DNA of 64,000 nt from NCBI RefSeq assembly GCF_016591975.1, contig NZ_AP024169.1, positions 396,001 through 460,000 on the forward strand. The letters are read 5' to 3'. A program made the translations under genes and the position numbers. The notes under the pieces were generated by a model. That model was not told the DNA's origin, did not search any database, and worked only from the letters and a program-made list of their open reading frames with translations. This DNA comes from Anaeromicropila herbilytica. Lineage in GTDB: Bacteria; Bacillota; Clostridia; Lachnospirales; Lachnospiraceae. Positions 1-8,412 of this stretch are shown here, in pieces; positions within the stretch are counted from its first letter, which is position 1, and each line of letters opens with the position of its first letter.

Positions 1-1
1 A

Positions 2-202
2 CATGTGGATGATCATCAACTTGATATTGCACGTGCATTTGAGAAAAAGAAATATGTAATATGTAAACATGATGATGAAACATTAGCACAGGCCATGCAG
101 CGATGTGATGAGTATCCATTCGAAGAGTATGTTTCTAATACGAATAATATCATTGGAATGATACAGGATTTTTTAGACAAGAATACGATACATATTAGCT
201 AG
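2..202 (+). CDS. Alg13/PssE-like glycosyltransferase, C-terminal fragment
   Basis: Only the last ~66 codons are in the window; the frame is open to the left edge, so the GTG at position 5 is not taken as the start. The visible part carries an HQLDIA stretch followed by a short helix and a KYV strand, which is the typical end of the UDP-sugar-binding half (Alg13/PssE/EpsF type) of two-part GT28-like glycosyltransferases. These act with an Alg14/PssD membrane partner to add the second sugar of a repeat unit on the inner membrane face. The next gene is such a partner. The order Alg13-like then Alg14-like is the reverse of the usual one, so this fragment could belong to a different pair. Confidence 0.6.
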   Translation, partial: HVDDHQLDIARAFEKKKYVICKHDDETLAQAMQRCDEYPFEEYVSNTNNIIGMIQDFLDKNTIHIS

Positions 203-272
203 TCAAATCAATTAATTCAAATAGCATAGGATCGTTAAGGAGATATGTAAAGAAAACTGAAAGGAGAAATTT

Positions 273-767
273 ATGGAGAAAATTTGTTTTACAGCCTCCT
301 TAGGTGGGCATTTAGAGGAAATAGCCAAACTTTCAATATTGGGTGAACATCAGGATATATTTCTTGTAACGGAAAGAGGAGATTTTAAAGAACTGAGTTT
401 TTGCAAGAAAGTATATTATTTGAGTCAAATAAATCGAAAAGAAATACTTTTTATACCAAAACTCATAAAAACTTTCTTTCAATCGTTCTACATTCTATTG
501 AAGGAAAAGCCTTCGAGTATTATATCTACAGGGGCACTTGTAACTTTTCCAATTTGCTTATTAGGCAAACTGATGGGTTTAAGAATAATTTATATAGAGT
601 CATTTGCAAGAGTGGACACAGCGTCCCTAACAGGACGTTGGATGTATAAAATCGCTGATTTGTTTATTGTACAATGGGATGATTTGCTTGAAATATATCC
701 AAAAGCAAAATATGGAGGAGGTATCTTTTTATGTTTAGAAGCTGTTCAGGATGAAGATTATTCTTAA
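273..767 (+). CDS. Alg14/PssD-like polysaccharide biosynthesis protein
   Basis: The 164-residue protein opens with a Rossmann-type start (CFTASLGGHLEE) typical of Alg14/PssD/CpsF proteins, which anchor and activate an Alg13/PssE-type glycosyltransferase on the membrane. Hydrophobic stretches occur around residues 55-70 and 88-110. The usual end (YPKAKYGG) is present near residue 148, but about 15 extra residues follow, which is unusual and may reflect a small sequence change at the 3' end. A GGAG ribosome site precedes the ATG. It is the first complete gene of the exopolysaccharide operon and probably pairs with the fragment just upstream. Confidence 0.75.
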   Translation: MEKICFTASLGGHLEEIAKLSILGEHQDIFLVTERGDFKELSFCKKVYYLSQINRKEILFIPKLIKTFFQSFYILLKEKPSSIISTGALVTFPICLLGKLMGLRIIYIESFARVDTASLTGRWMYKIADLFIVQWDDLLEIYPKAKYGGGIFLCLEAVQDEDYS

Positions 768-814
768 TAAAAAAGGCCTAGTAACTAAAAAAATACGTTT
801 TAAGGAGATAAAAA

Positions 815-2194
815 ATGTTTGAAACCTTATTAACTAATTTTTACTTTGATAAAATTATCCAGATAATAAAAAATAAACTAAAATATATTATATTAATATC
901 AATACTATTTGCTTTAGCAGGAGGCGCTTATGGCACTTACTATAAATCATCAACTTATGTAGGGCAAATATCCTTTTATGTTTACAGTAATAAGGATTAT
1001 ATTTCGGATAGTAGTGTTAATATCAATAGTTTAGATTTTACACAAGCTAAAAATCTGGTGTCCAGTTATATGCAGATTCTGCGAAGTAATACATTTCTTG
1101 AAAGAGTACAGAAAGAATTAGGGATATCTTATTCTGTCGATTATTTAAGAAGTAATATAAGTGCTGTTTCAATAGAGGATACCGCAGTCTTTAGTGTAAA
1201 TGTATATAATCCAAATCCTGAGGATGCTATGAATATAGCAAATGCCATAGGTGAACTTGCACCAAACGAAATAATAAGAATAGTCAAATCTGGTGGAATT
1301 GAAGTATTAGATAAAGCAGAATTACCTACAGTTCCATATCAGTCAACTAGTGTGACAAAGTTGATATTAATTGGTGCCTTAGGTGGATTGGTACTAGCTT
1401 TCGTATTGTTTTTATCTTTTGGTTTATTAGATACAACGATTCAAAAGAGAAAAGATATAGAGGATATTTTTAAGATTCCAATCTTAGGGGATGTGCCTCT
1501 GATGATTGCATCTAGCAAAAAACATGAGATAAATAAGATTCTAAGTTTGGATAGCCCGTTTGGACTAAGGGAAGCTTACAATAATATTAGAGCAAATTTA
1601 CGATTGACTGGGAATCTTAAACGATGTCCAGTTTATGCAATTACTAGTGCAGATTCAGCGGAAGGTAAAACTTTAAATGCAGTTAATATAGCCATTTCCT
1701 ATACGCAAATTGATAAGAAGGTATTGCTCATTGATGCTGATATGAGAAAAAGAAGTATGAGTACCATGCTAGATATTGATGAATCAGATGGACTTAGTGA
1801 ATATCTGGCAGGAATTGTTGATACTCAACCAATTATACAATATCTTGATAATCTATTTGTTATATCTGCGGGTATGATGCCACCAAATCCTGCAGATCTG
1901 TTATCCAGTTCTAGGTGGAATGAATTGTTGGAATACTGTAAGAAGGAGTTCGATGTTATTTTTATCGATTTACCTCCAGTTGGTATTGTATCGGATGCGC
2001 TTTTATTATCCAATAGTACAACTGCATATCTATTAATTACGAGAGAAAAAGTCTCGAAATTTGACAGAGAAAAAAAGGTTGTACTCCAGTTAGAAGCGTT
2101 AAAAGCAAACATTTGTGGGTTTATTTATAATGGAATATCTATGAAATCGAAGGATTATACATATAACAAATATGGAAAAGATTATTTTGGTTAG
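815..2194 (+). CDS. Wzz/CpsC - BY-kinase (CpsD/Wzc) fusion, polysaccharide chain-length regulator
   Basis: 459 residues. The N-terminal half is a Wzz domain with transmembrane segments at about 23-41 and 180-203. The C-terminal half is a bacterial tyrosine kinase: Walker A (A279-T286, ending EGKT), Walker A' (VLLIDADMRKR, ~300-310) and Walker B (VIFIDLPPVG, ~385). The tail is tyrosine-rich (KDYTYNKYGKDYFG), as expected of the autophosphorylated cluster. Such proteins control capsule or exopolysaccharide chain length and export. In many Firmicutes the two halves are separate genes; here they are one polypeptide. No cognate phosphatase (CpsB) is seen in the window. Confidence 0.9.
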   Translation: MFETLLTNFYFDKIIQIIKNKLKYIILISILFALAGGAYGTYYKSSTYVGQISFYVYSNKDYISDSSVNINSLDFTQAKNLVSSYMQILRSNTFLERVQKELGISYSVDYLRSNISAVSIEDTAVFSVNVYNPNPEDAMNIANAIGELAPNEIIRIVKSGGIEVLDKAELPTVPYQSTSVTKLILIGALGGLVLAFVLFLSFGLLDTTIQKRKDIEDIFKIPILGDVPLMIASSKKHEINKILSLDSPFGLREAYNNIRANLRLTGNLKRCPVYAITSADSAEGKTLNAVNIAISYTQIDKKVLLIDADMRKRSMSTMLDIDESDGLSEYLAGIVDTQPIIQYLDNLFVISAGMMPPNPADLLSSSRWNELLEYCKKEFDVIFIDLPPVGIVSDALLLSNSTTAYLLITREKVSKFDREKKVVLQLEALKANICGFIYNGISMKSKDYTYNKYGKDYFG

Positions 2195-2203
2195 GAGGTT
2201 TTT

Positions 2204-3181
2204 ATGGTTAATGTAAGTATTATTGTTCCTGTCTATAATACGGAGAAGTACCTACAAAGATGCTTAGATTCCTTAGTGAACCAAACTTTAGAGGAGTTAG
2301 AGATTATTCTTATTGATGATGGTTCCATAGATACCTCCAATCAGATTATGAGGGAATACGAAAAAGAATATCCCAACAGAGTGAAAGTATATACCAAAGA
2401 AAATGGTGGGCAAGCAACGGCAAGAAATATGGGGGTATTAAAGAGTTCAGGAAAATATATTGGTTTTGTTGATTCGGATGATTATGTGGATACAAGTATG
2501 TTTGAATCCATGTACCAGATGGCTGAAGAAGAAAAGTGTGATATGGTGGAGTGTCATTACCATTATCTTTGTGAAGAAGGTAAAGCAATAAAGGAATATA
2601 AAGCAAGAGGAAATGTGAGACAATTCAAGAATCAAAAAGATATGTTTATTAATCCGCAGGTTTCACCTTGGAATAAACTATATCGAAGAGAAGTTCTTAT
2701 GCATTCGGGCGTTGATTTCCCAGACGGATATATCTATGAAGATACCGCTTTTTATATTAAAACAATTCCATTTATAAAAAAAGAGAAATATATTGATGAG
2801 CAATTTGTATATTATTATCTAAGGGGTAACTCCACTATGAACGTCAATAAAAGCCGGAGAGTGGGAGATATCATTCCTGTTATGGAGAATATATTGGACT
2901 TTTATATAAATAATCAATTGTATGACGTATATCAAGAGGAACTTGAATATTTTTGTGTGAAAACACTACTTTGTAGTTCACTATCTAGAATTGGTAGGAT
3001 TAAAGATCACAGTATAGCAAAAGAGCTATATGATAACACTTTTTCTTTTATTAATGAACGATTTCCTAATTATAAACATAATCAATACTTTAGCGGGAAA
3101 ATAGGAATCTATAGTAGGCTAGTTAATCGAAGAAATAGTAAATATATAGGAAAAGTATTAGGTTTCGTTTTGAAAGGATAA
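2204..3181 (+). CDS. GT2 family glycosyltransferase
   Basis: 325 residues with a GT-A fold: start VSIIVPVYNTEKYL, nucleotide-binding IDDGSID and metal-binding VDSDD near residue 90, then a conserved PWNKLYRR and YEDTAF segment (catalytic-base region). The enzyme would transfer an activated sugar to the growing lipid-linked repeat unit at the cytoplasmic membrane face. An AGGAGG site lies just before the ATG and only 9 bases separate it from the kinase gene. Sugar specificity cannot be read from the sequence. Confidence 0.9.
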   Translation: MVNVSIIVPVYNTEKYLQRCLDSLVNQTLEELEIILIDDGSIDTSNQIMREYEKEYPNRVKVYTKENGGQATARNMGVLKSSGKYIGFVDSDDYVDTSMFESMYQMAEEEKCDMVECHYHYLCEEGKAIKEYKARGNVRQFKNQKDMFINPQVSPWNKLYRREVLMHSGVDFPDGYIYEDTAFYIKTIPFIKKEKYIDEQFVYYYLRGNSTMNVNKSRRVGDIIPVMENILDFYINNQLYDVYQEELEYFCVKTLLCSSLSRIGRIKDHSIAKELYDNTFSFINERFPNYKHNQYFSGKIGIYSRLVNRRNSKYIGKVLGFVLKG

Positions 3182-3185
3182 GCAT

Positions 3186-4115
3186 ATGAAAGTATCAGTT
3201 GCAATGGCGACCTATAATGGAGCCAATTACATAGAAGAGCAATTAGACTCTATTCTAATGCAAACAAGAGCTGTTGATGAAGTGATTATCTGTGATGACT
3301 GTTCTAAGGATCAGACAGTAACTATTGTGAAGGAATATATTAATAATCATCAATTGCAGAACCATTGGAGTATAGAGGTTAATACAGAGAATATTGGATA
3401 TGGCTCTAATTTTGTACAGGCAATCATGAAAACGACAGGAGATATTATATTCTTTTGCGATCAAGATGATATCTGGGCGGAGGATAGGGTTGATATTATG
3501 ACAACTCTTATGGAAGAAAATAAACATATTCTCATGTTAGGCTCTGAGTTTGAGCCATATATATGCTCAGAGGATGCTCCATCCATTCCATCTTGGGAGC
3601 TTGCACGCTTAAAAGGAAATAACGAACTGGAACATCTAAAGTTGAAAGAAAAAAATATGTTTATAGGATGCGAAGGGTGCAGTATGTGTATCAGAAAGAA
3701 TTTCTTCTGTCAGATATTACCCTACTGGTATAAAGGATGGGCACATGATGAATTTGTTTGGAAAATGTCATTATGTATGGATGGTGCCTATGTATATCAT
3801 GGTATCACCTTAAAGAGAAGATTACATTCTAGCAATGTCACAATGCATAAAATGAGGGATCTAAATAAGCGTGTTATATTCTTAGAGGATTTATTGAGGA
3901 GTCATGAGGTTATGATGCAATTCGCCAAAGATCTAAAAATGAATAAAGAAGCAATTGGAATAATTAATCGCAACATAATCTCAGTGAAATTACGAATTGA
4001 ATTATTAAGAGATAAAAAATATTTTAACACATTAAAATTATGCATCTGGTATTTTAATTGTTATCATAGCCAAAAGTCGATTCCTGTAGAATTGTACATG
4101 TCATTAAAAGGATAA
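3186..4115 (+). CDS. GT2 family glycosyltransferase (rhamnosyltransferase-like)
   Basis: 309 residues. GT-A features are VSVAMATYNGANYIEEQL at the start, CDDCSKD and the FCDQDDIW motif near residue 96, a pattern often seen in rhamnosyl- or galactosyltransferases of the RgpB type. The gene begins four bases after its neighbour stops, so translational coupling is likely. Function in repeat-unit assembly is inferred from family and context; the donor sugar is unknown. Confidence 0.85.
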   Translation: MKVSVAMATYNGANYIEEQLDSILMQTRAVDEVIICDDCSKDQTVTIVKEYINNHQLQNHWSIEVNTENIGYGSNFVQAIMKTTGDIIFFCDQDDIWAEDRVDIMTTLMEENKHILMLGSEFEPYICSEDAPSIPSWELARLKGNNELEHLKLKEKNMFIGCEGCSMCIRKNFFCQILPYWYKGWAHDEFVWKMSLCMDGAYVYHGITLKRRLHSSNVTMHKMRDLNKRVIFLEDLLRSHEVMMQFAKDLKMNKEAIGIINRNIISVKLRIELLRDKKYFNTLKLCIWYFNCYHSQKSIPVELYMSLKG

Positions 4116-4128
4116 GAAGGAGTGGGAA

Positions 4129-5529
4129 ATGGATAAGACAATAACGATGACTGATAGTAAATATATAAAGCCTTCAAAAAAAATTAAAGTATTTTTCTGG
4201 GCCTCCATTGTATTCTTGTTTACTCTCTTTGTTTTGCCACAATACTTTGGAATACCATTTCCACTTTTTGATTTTACTGTCATTCGAATTATGATAATCG
4301 TAATGATCCTCTTGATATTTGGAGAGAAGCAAAGACAACAACAATTATTTGAGGTTATGAGTCGAACCTATAGTAAGGTTTTAATTCCGTATCTTATCGT
4401 ATTAACCTATACTTTAGTACTGCGTGTGGATATTAATGCACTGTTAAATCCACTAATTGAATTAATTTCCCTTTATCTCTTGATTTATATCATTCAGTAT
4501 TGTCTTGGAATAAAGAAAACTTTACATTATCTTCTGATTTTTTCTTATATTATTGCGTTTTTAGGATTAATAGAATTTGTGATACACAGGTCACCCTTCT
4601 CCTATCTGGAAACGATTAAGGGGATATATACGGGAGCTTTTATTAGATCAGGTCAATATCGGATTATGGGACCAGCTATCCATTCATTAGGATATGGACT
4701 TATGTTAATAATCATGATCCCAATATGCTGCTTTGACATCGAAAAGCAAGAAATTAATATTTTAAAAAATAAACTTTTATTTCTTGCAATAGCAGCTAAC
4801 ATTTTCTTCACTGGTTCTCGCTCAACACTTATTGTTTTTTTTCTGGAAGTAGTTATGTTAGCTTTGTTTTCTCCTAAAGTAAATAAGAAAAAGTTTTTTA
4901 TTATAGGAGGAGTATTTATAGTCATATTTATTTCAATGCTGATTGTGTTTAGAAACATACCTTTTATTAATAGCATCATAATTCAGATTGTAAGTGTGAT
5001 TGATGAATTGTTGGGTACGACGTATTCTGTGAAATTTGGAGCTGATATTAGTGCACTGAGCAGCAGTTCTCATTATAGGGAGCAATTGAAGTATATTTTT
5101 CAAATAGACTGGTTGAACCCATGGATTGGATTAGGTCGTAAAAGAAGTTTTGCGTGTGAGATTAACGGATCATTTATTCAGTCAGTGGATAATTTCTATA
5201 TAGCGGAATACATACGATATGCTTATCCGGGAATGATTAGTTACATCATATTTTTATTATATTTTTTGATTCGCATGTTAAAGAATAGTATTCAAAAGAA
5301 ATCACAAATAAGTAAAATGCTTTTCATTGGATCATTAGGTTTTTGTATCAATTTGTTATGGGTTGATTCTTTGCAGACATTTAAATATTTATATATTCTC
5401 TTTGCCATCTTTAGCTGTTTACCAGAGAACTATGAAAACCTTATAAATGGAAAGAGAAGGAGGGTTAAGGTTATCTCAAAATACATAAAAAATCGTGATG
5501 AGGTAATCAATTTAGAAGAGAACGAATAA
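4129..5529 (+). CDS. Wzy-like polysaccharide polymerase / O-antigen-ligase-like membrane protein
   Basis: 466 residues, highly hydrophobic, with about ten predicted membrane segments and a long loop around residues 285-365 that contains the conserved-looking GLGR and NFYI segments. Topology and location between glycosyltransferase genes fit the polymerase that joins lipid-linked repeat units outside the membrane. Sequence conservation in this family is low, so the call rests mainly on topology and context. A GGAG site precedes the ATG. Confidence 0.75.
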   Translation: MDKTITMTDSKYIKPSKKIKVFFWASIVFLFTLFVLPQYFGIPFPLFDFTVIRIMIIVMILLIFGEKQRQQQLFEVMSRTYSKVLIPYLIVLTYTLVLRVDINALLNPLIELISLYLLIYIIQYCLGIKKTLHYLLIFSYIIAFLGLIEFVIHRSPFSYLETIKGIYTGAFIRSGQYRIMGPAIHSLGYGLMLIIMIPICCFDIEKQEINILKNKLLFLAIAANIFFTGSRSTLIVFFLEVVMLALFSPKVNKKKFFIIGGVFIVIFISMLIVFRNIPFINSIIIQIVSVIDELLGTTYSVKFGADISALSSSSHYREQLKYIFQIDWLNPWIGLGRKRSFACEINGSFIQSVDNFYIAEYIRYAYPGMISYIIFLLYFLIRMLKNSIQKKSQISKMLFIGSLGFCINLLWVDSLQTFKYLYILFAIFSCLPENYENLINGKRRRVKVISKYIKNRDEVINLEENE

Positions 5530-5560
5530 GATAAATAGTATTAGCAATAAGGAGGATGCC

Positions 5561-6586
5561 ATGGAGATTGTAAGTATAATAATTCCTGTATACAATTGTA
5601 AAGATTATCTAGAAGACTGCCTTACTCATGTAATAAAGCAGACTTACGAATGGATTGAAGTGATCTTAATTGATGATGGTAGTATGGATTCCTCCGGTAG
5701 AATCTGCGATGATTATGCTAGAGGGGATAATCGAATAACCGTATATCATAGGAAGAACGAAGGGGTAAGTGCCTCAAGAAATTATGGACTAGAGCATTCA
5801 TCAGGAAAATATATATTGTTTGTGGATGCTGATGATGTAATGGAAACAGATATGGTAGAAAAGTGTATTCATTTGGCTGAATGCAACCAGGCGGAATTGG
5901 TTATCTGTAGTTTTAAATACCATATTATAAAGGATAATAGAATCGTTGAGAATAGCTTAGGTAGTGATTTTTTGGGTACCAAGGAAGAATTATTTGGGCA
6001 ATGGTTTAATATACTGGTGGAGAAAGAAATATTGAATCCACCTTGGAATAAATTCATCAGAAAGGATCTACTAGATAACAATCACATTCGATTTAATAAG
6101 CAGTTTTCCATTTGTGAGGATATGGCTTTTTCAATACAAGTACTTGATGCTAGTAGAAAAACAGTGCTTACAAAAAACATGCTTTATAATTACTATTTAA
6201 AATCATCGGGTACTCTAGTGTTCAAGTTTCATGAAAATTTTATAGAAGCATTGTCATACTTTTATGAGAATGCATATGGATATTGTAAAAAATATAAAAA
6301 TAATGATAGACAACTAAAGACCATTCATACTTTATATTTAAATCGCATATTTATGTTTATCAACCAAATCTGTACAATATCATGTTGGGATAAAGAGAAA
6401 ATGGACAAGACAATGAAAAAAATTGTTCAAAGTAAACAATTCTTAACTGCATATAGAAGTGTCAGGTTAAAGGGTAAAAAAAAGATAATAGGTACTATAT
6501 TAAAAAATGAGCAATTTTGGTTAATACATATTTTATATAGCTTTAAGACAAAAGCACTAAAAATAAGCGGGGGGAGATTACTGTGA
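5561..6586 (+). CDS. GT2 family glycosyltransferase
   Basis: 341 residues. Motifs: VSIIIPVYNCKDYL, IDDGSMD, VDADD near residue 90, PPWNKFIRKDLL and ICEDMAFS. This is the same architecture as the enzyme at 2204-3181, with an extended basic C-terminal part that may contact the membrane. Its TGA stop overlaps the GTG start of the following gene (GTGA), indicating translational coupling within the operon. Confidence 0.9.
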   Translation: MEIVSIIIPVYNCKDYLEDCLTHVIKQTYEWIEVILIDDGSMDSSGRICDDYARGDNRITVYHRKNEGVSASRNYGLEHSSGKYILFVDADDVMETDMVEKCIHLAECNQAELVICSFKYHIIKDNRIVENSLGSDFLGTKEELFGQWFNILVEKEILNPPWNKFIRKDLLDNNHIRFNKQFSICEDMAFSIQVLDASRKTVLTKNMLYNYYLKSSGTLVFKFHENFIEALSYFYENAYGYCKKYKNNDRQLKTIHTLYLNRIFMFINQICTISCWDKEKMDKTMKKIVQSKQFLTAYRSVRLKGKKKIIGTILKNEQFWLIHILYSFKTKALKISGGRLL

Positions 6587-7536
6587 CTGGAAGTGAAAAG
6601 ATAAAAAAGGTTGGATATAAAATAGAAGATCGAATGTTATTCGGCTCTGTATATGATCATTTCATGCTTAAATTAAAGTATGATACTCCACCCCTAAGTT
6701 TTTTATATAACGTAATGATTGGGCAAAAACACAGAATGCTTTACTACAAAAGATTAAAGAAGATATTCTGGAAGGAATGTACTAAAAATCCGTATTGGGA
6801 GAAGAATGAAAAGATAGCAAATAAAGATACGGTATGGTTTTGTTGGCTTCAGGGAATTAATGAAGCACCCGAGGTGGTAAAGCGTTGCTTAGAATCCATC
6901 AGGAGGAATATGAAGGATAAAAATATCATTATTCTAGATCAAAATAATATATTTGATTATATCGAGTTGCCAGATTACATTATGGAAAAATGGAGAGCCG
7001 GAATTATTGGAAATGCACATTTTTCGGATCTTATACGATTAGAGTTGTTAATTCGACATGGTGGACTTTGGATTGATGCTACCGTATTTTGTACAGATAC
7101 AAAGCTATTAGAGTATATTAAGGATCAGCCAATCTTTATGTTTAGCTTTTACTACTTTGGTTTTAATCCAGAGATCATGATGGCAAATAATTGGATGCTA
7201 TATGGAACTAGCAACCAAAATATATATTGTTTAACAAGAGAATTTTTGTACCAATATTGGCGTAAATATAATAGGGCAGTTAATTATTTTATCTTTCAAT
7301 TATTTATGACTATGGCAATTGAATATTACAAAGCTGAATTTGACAAAATGCCAATTGTAAGTCAAGTAGATGCACATATCCTATCAACCTATATTTTTGA
7401 TAGCTATGATTCAAATAAATATGAGTTGTTAAAGAGTCAGACAGGTATACATAAATTAAGTACTAGGTTTGATCAGGAATCTATAAAACAAAAAGATACC
7501 TTTTATGACAGGATTATTCGGAGAGGAGAATATTAG
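6583..7536 (+). CDS. Capsular polysaccharide synthesis protein, GT32-like (Caps_synth)
   Basis: 317 residues, GTG start with GGGGGGAG upstream. The core (VWFCWLQG, then FSDLIRLELLIRHGGLWIDATVF) matches the capsular synthesis family related to DXD-type GT32 sugar transferases; the WIDAT element corresponds to the DXD region. Likely a glycosyltransferase acting on the repeat unit or decorating it. It overlaps the genes on both sides by a few bases. Confidence 0.8.
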   Translation: MTGSEKIKKVGYKIEDRMLFGSVYDHFMLKLKYDTPPLSFLYNVMIGQKHRMLYYKRLKKIFWKECTKNPYWEKNEKIANKDTVWFCWLQGINEAPEVVKRCLESIRRNMKDKNIIILDQNNIFDYIELPDYIMEKWRAGIIGNAHFSDLIRLELLIRHGGLWIDATVFCTDTKLLEYIKDQPIFMFSFYYFGFNPEIMMANNWMLYGTSNQNIYCLTREFLYQYWRKYNRAVNYFIFQLFMTMAIEYYKAEFDKMPIVSQVDAHILSTYIFDSYDSNKYELLKSQTGIHKLSTRFDQESIKQKDTFYDRIIRRGEY

Positions 7537-8396
7537 TGAAAGAAAACATAGATTCACAACAAAAGGAAGGACAAATCCCTAAAATTATTCACTATTGTTG
7601 GTTTGGTGGTGCACCGATACCGGATAGCTTACAAAAATGCATTGATTCTTGGAAACTATTAGATGGTTATAAGATTATGCGATGGGATGAAAGTAATTGT
7701 AGTTTTGATGAAAATGAATTTGTCAAAAAAACTTATCAAGAAAAGCAGCTTGGTTTTATTGGTGATTACTATCGACTAAAAGCAGTGTATGAATACGGTG
7801 GTATCTATTTAGATACTGATGTGAAGGTATGTAAGTCATTTGATAGTTTATTGAATTATAAAGCATTTTTAAACTTTATCTTTGATTGCTCTGTTGGAAC
7901 TGCAATCATTGGTGCCAAGCCAAAGAATCCGTTAATTAAAAATCTATTGGATATGTACGAAGCTACAACATTCGGTAATACAACGAATGGAAAATTATTT
8001 GAGTGGAAGAAAAACCAATTAATTGTGAATGGATACGCAACCAGTAATTATTATTATACCTATTACATCTTAAAACATTATCCAGAATTTCAACTGAATA
8101 ATAAGTTTCAAGACTTGGGCAATTTTGTTATTTTCCCAAAGGAATATTTTGAAATAGGAACACTTACAGGTGATCATTATGCAATTCATTTATGTTCAGG
8201 GGAATGGCGTATAAAGAATGATGGTAAAAAGAGTATGAAAGATCAAGTAAAACAAATACTTACAAAATGGCCTTATCTTTATGAAAAGGTTCAAATTATG
8301 GTGAGAAAACGCAGATATGATGGTTTAAAGAAAGATATTCCTTTTTATGAATATTATCTAGCTCAAAAAGAACATAGAGAATTACCTGAATTGTAG
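7536..8396 (+). CDS. GT32-type glycosyltransferase (DXD sugar-binding)
   Basis: 286 residues, GTG start sharing its first base with the preceding stop codon. It begins IPKIIHYCWFGG and carries the DYYRLKAVYEYGGIYLDTDVKV block with the DXD motif (DTD), diagnostic of GT32 enzymes such as mannosyl- or galactosyltransferases of capsule loci. The sugar is not predictable. It is coupled to the preceding GT32-like gene, so the two may act consecutively. Confidence 0.88.
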   Translation: MKENIDSQQKEGQIPKIIHYCWFGGAPIPDSLQKCIDSWKLLDGYKIMRWDESNCSFDENEFVKKTYQEKQLGFIGDYYRLKAVYEYGGIYLDTDVKVCKSFDSLLNYKAFLNFIFDCSVGTAIIGAKPKNPLIKNLLDMYEATTFGNTTNGKLFEWKKNQLIVNGYATSNYYYTYYILKHYPEFQLNNKFQDLGNFVIFPKEYFEIGTLTGDHYAIHLCSGEWRIKNDGKKSMKDQVKQILTKWPYLYEKVQIMVRKRRYDGLKKDIPFYEYYLAQKEHRELPEL

Positions 8397-8412
8397 AAAC
8401 GGAGGCATGAAC

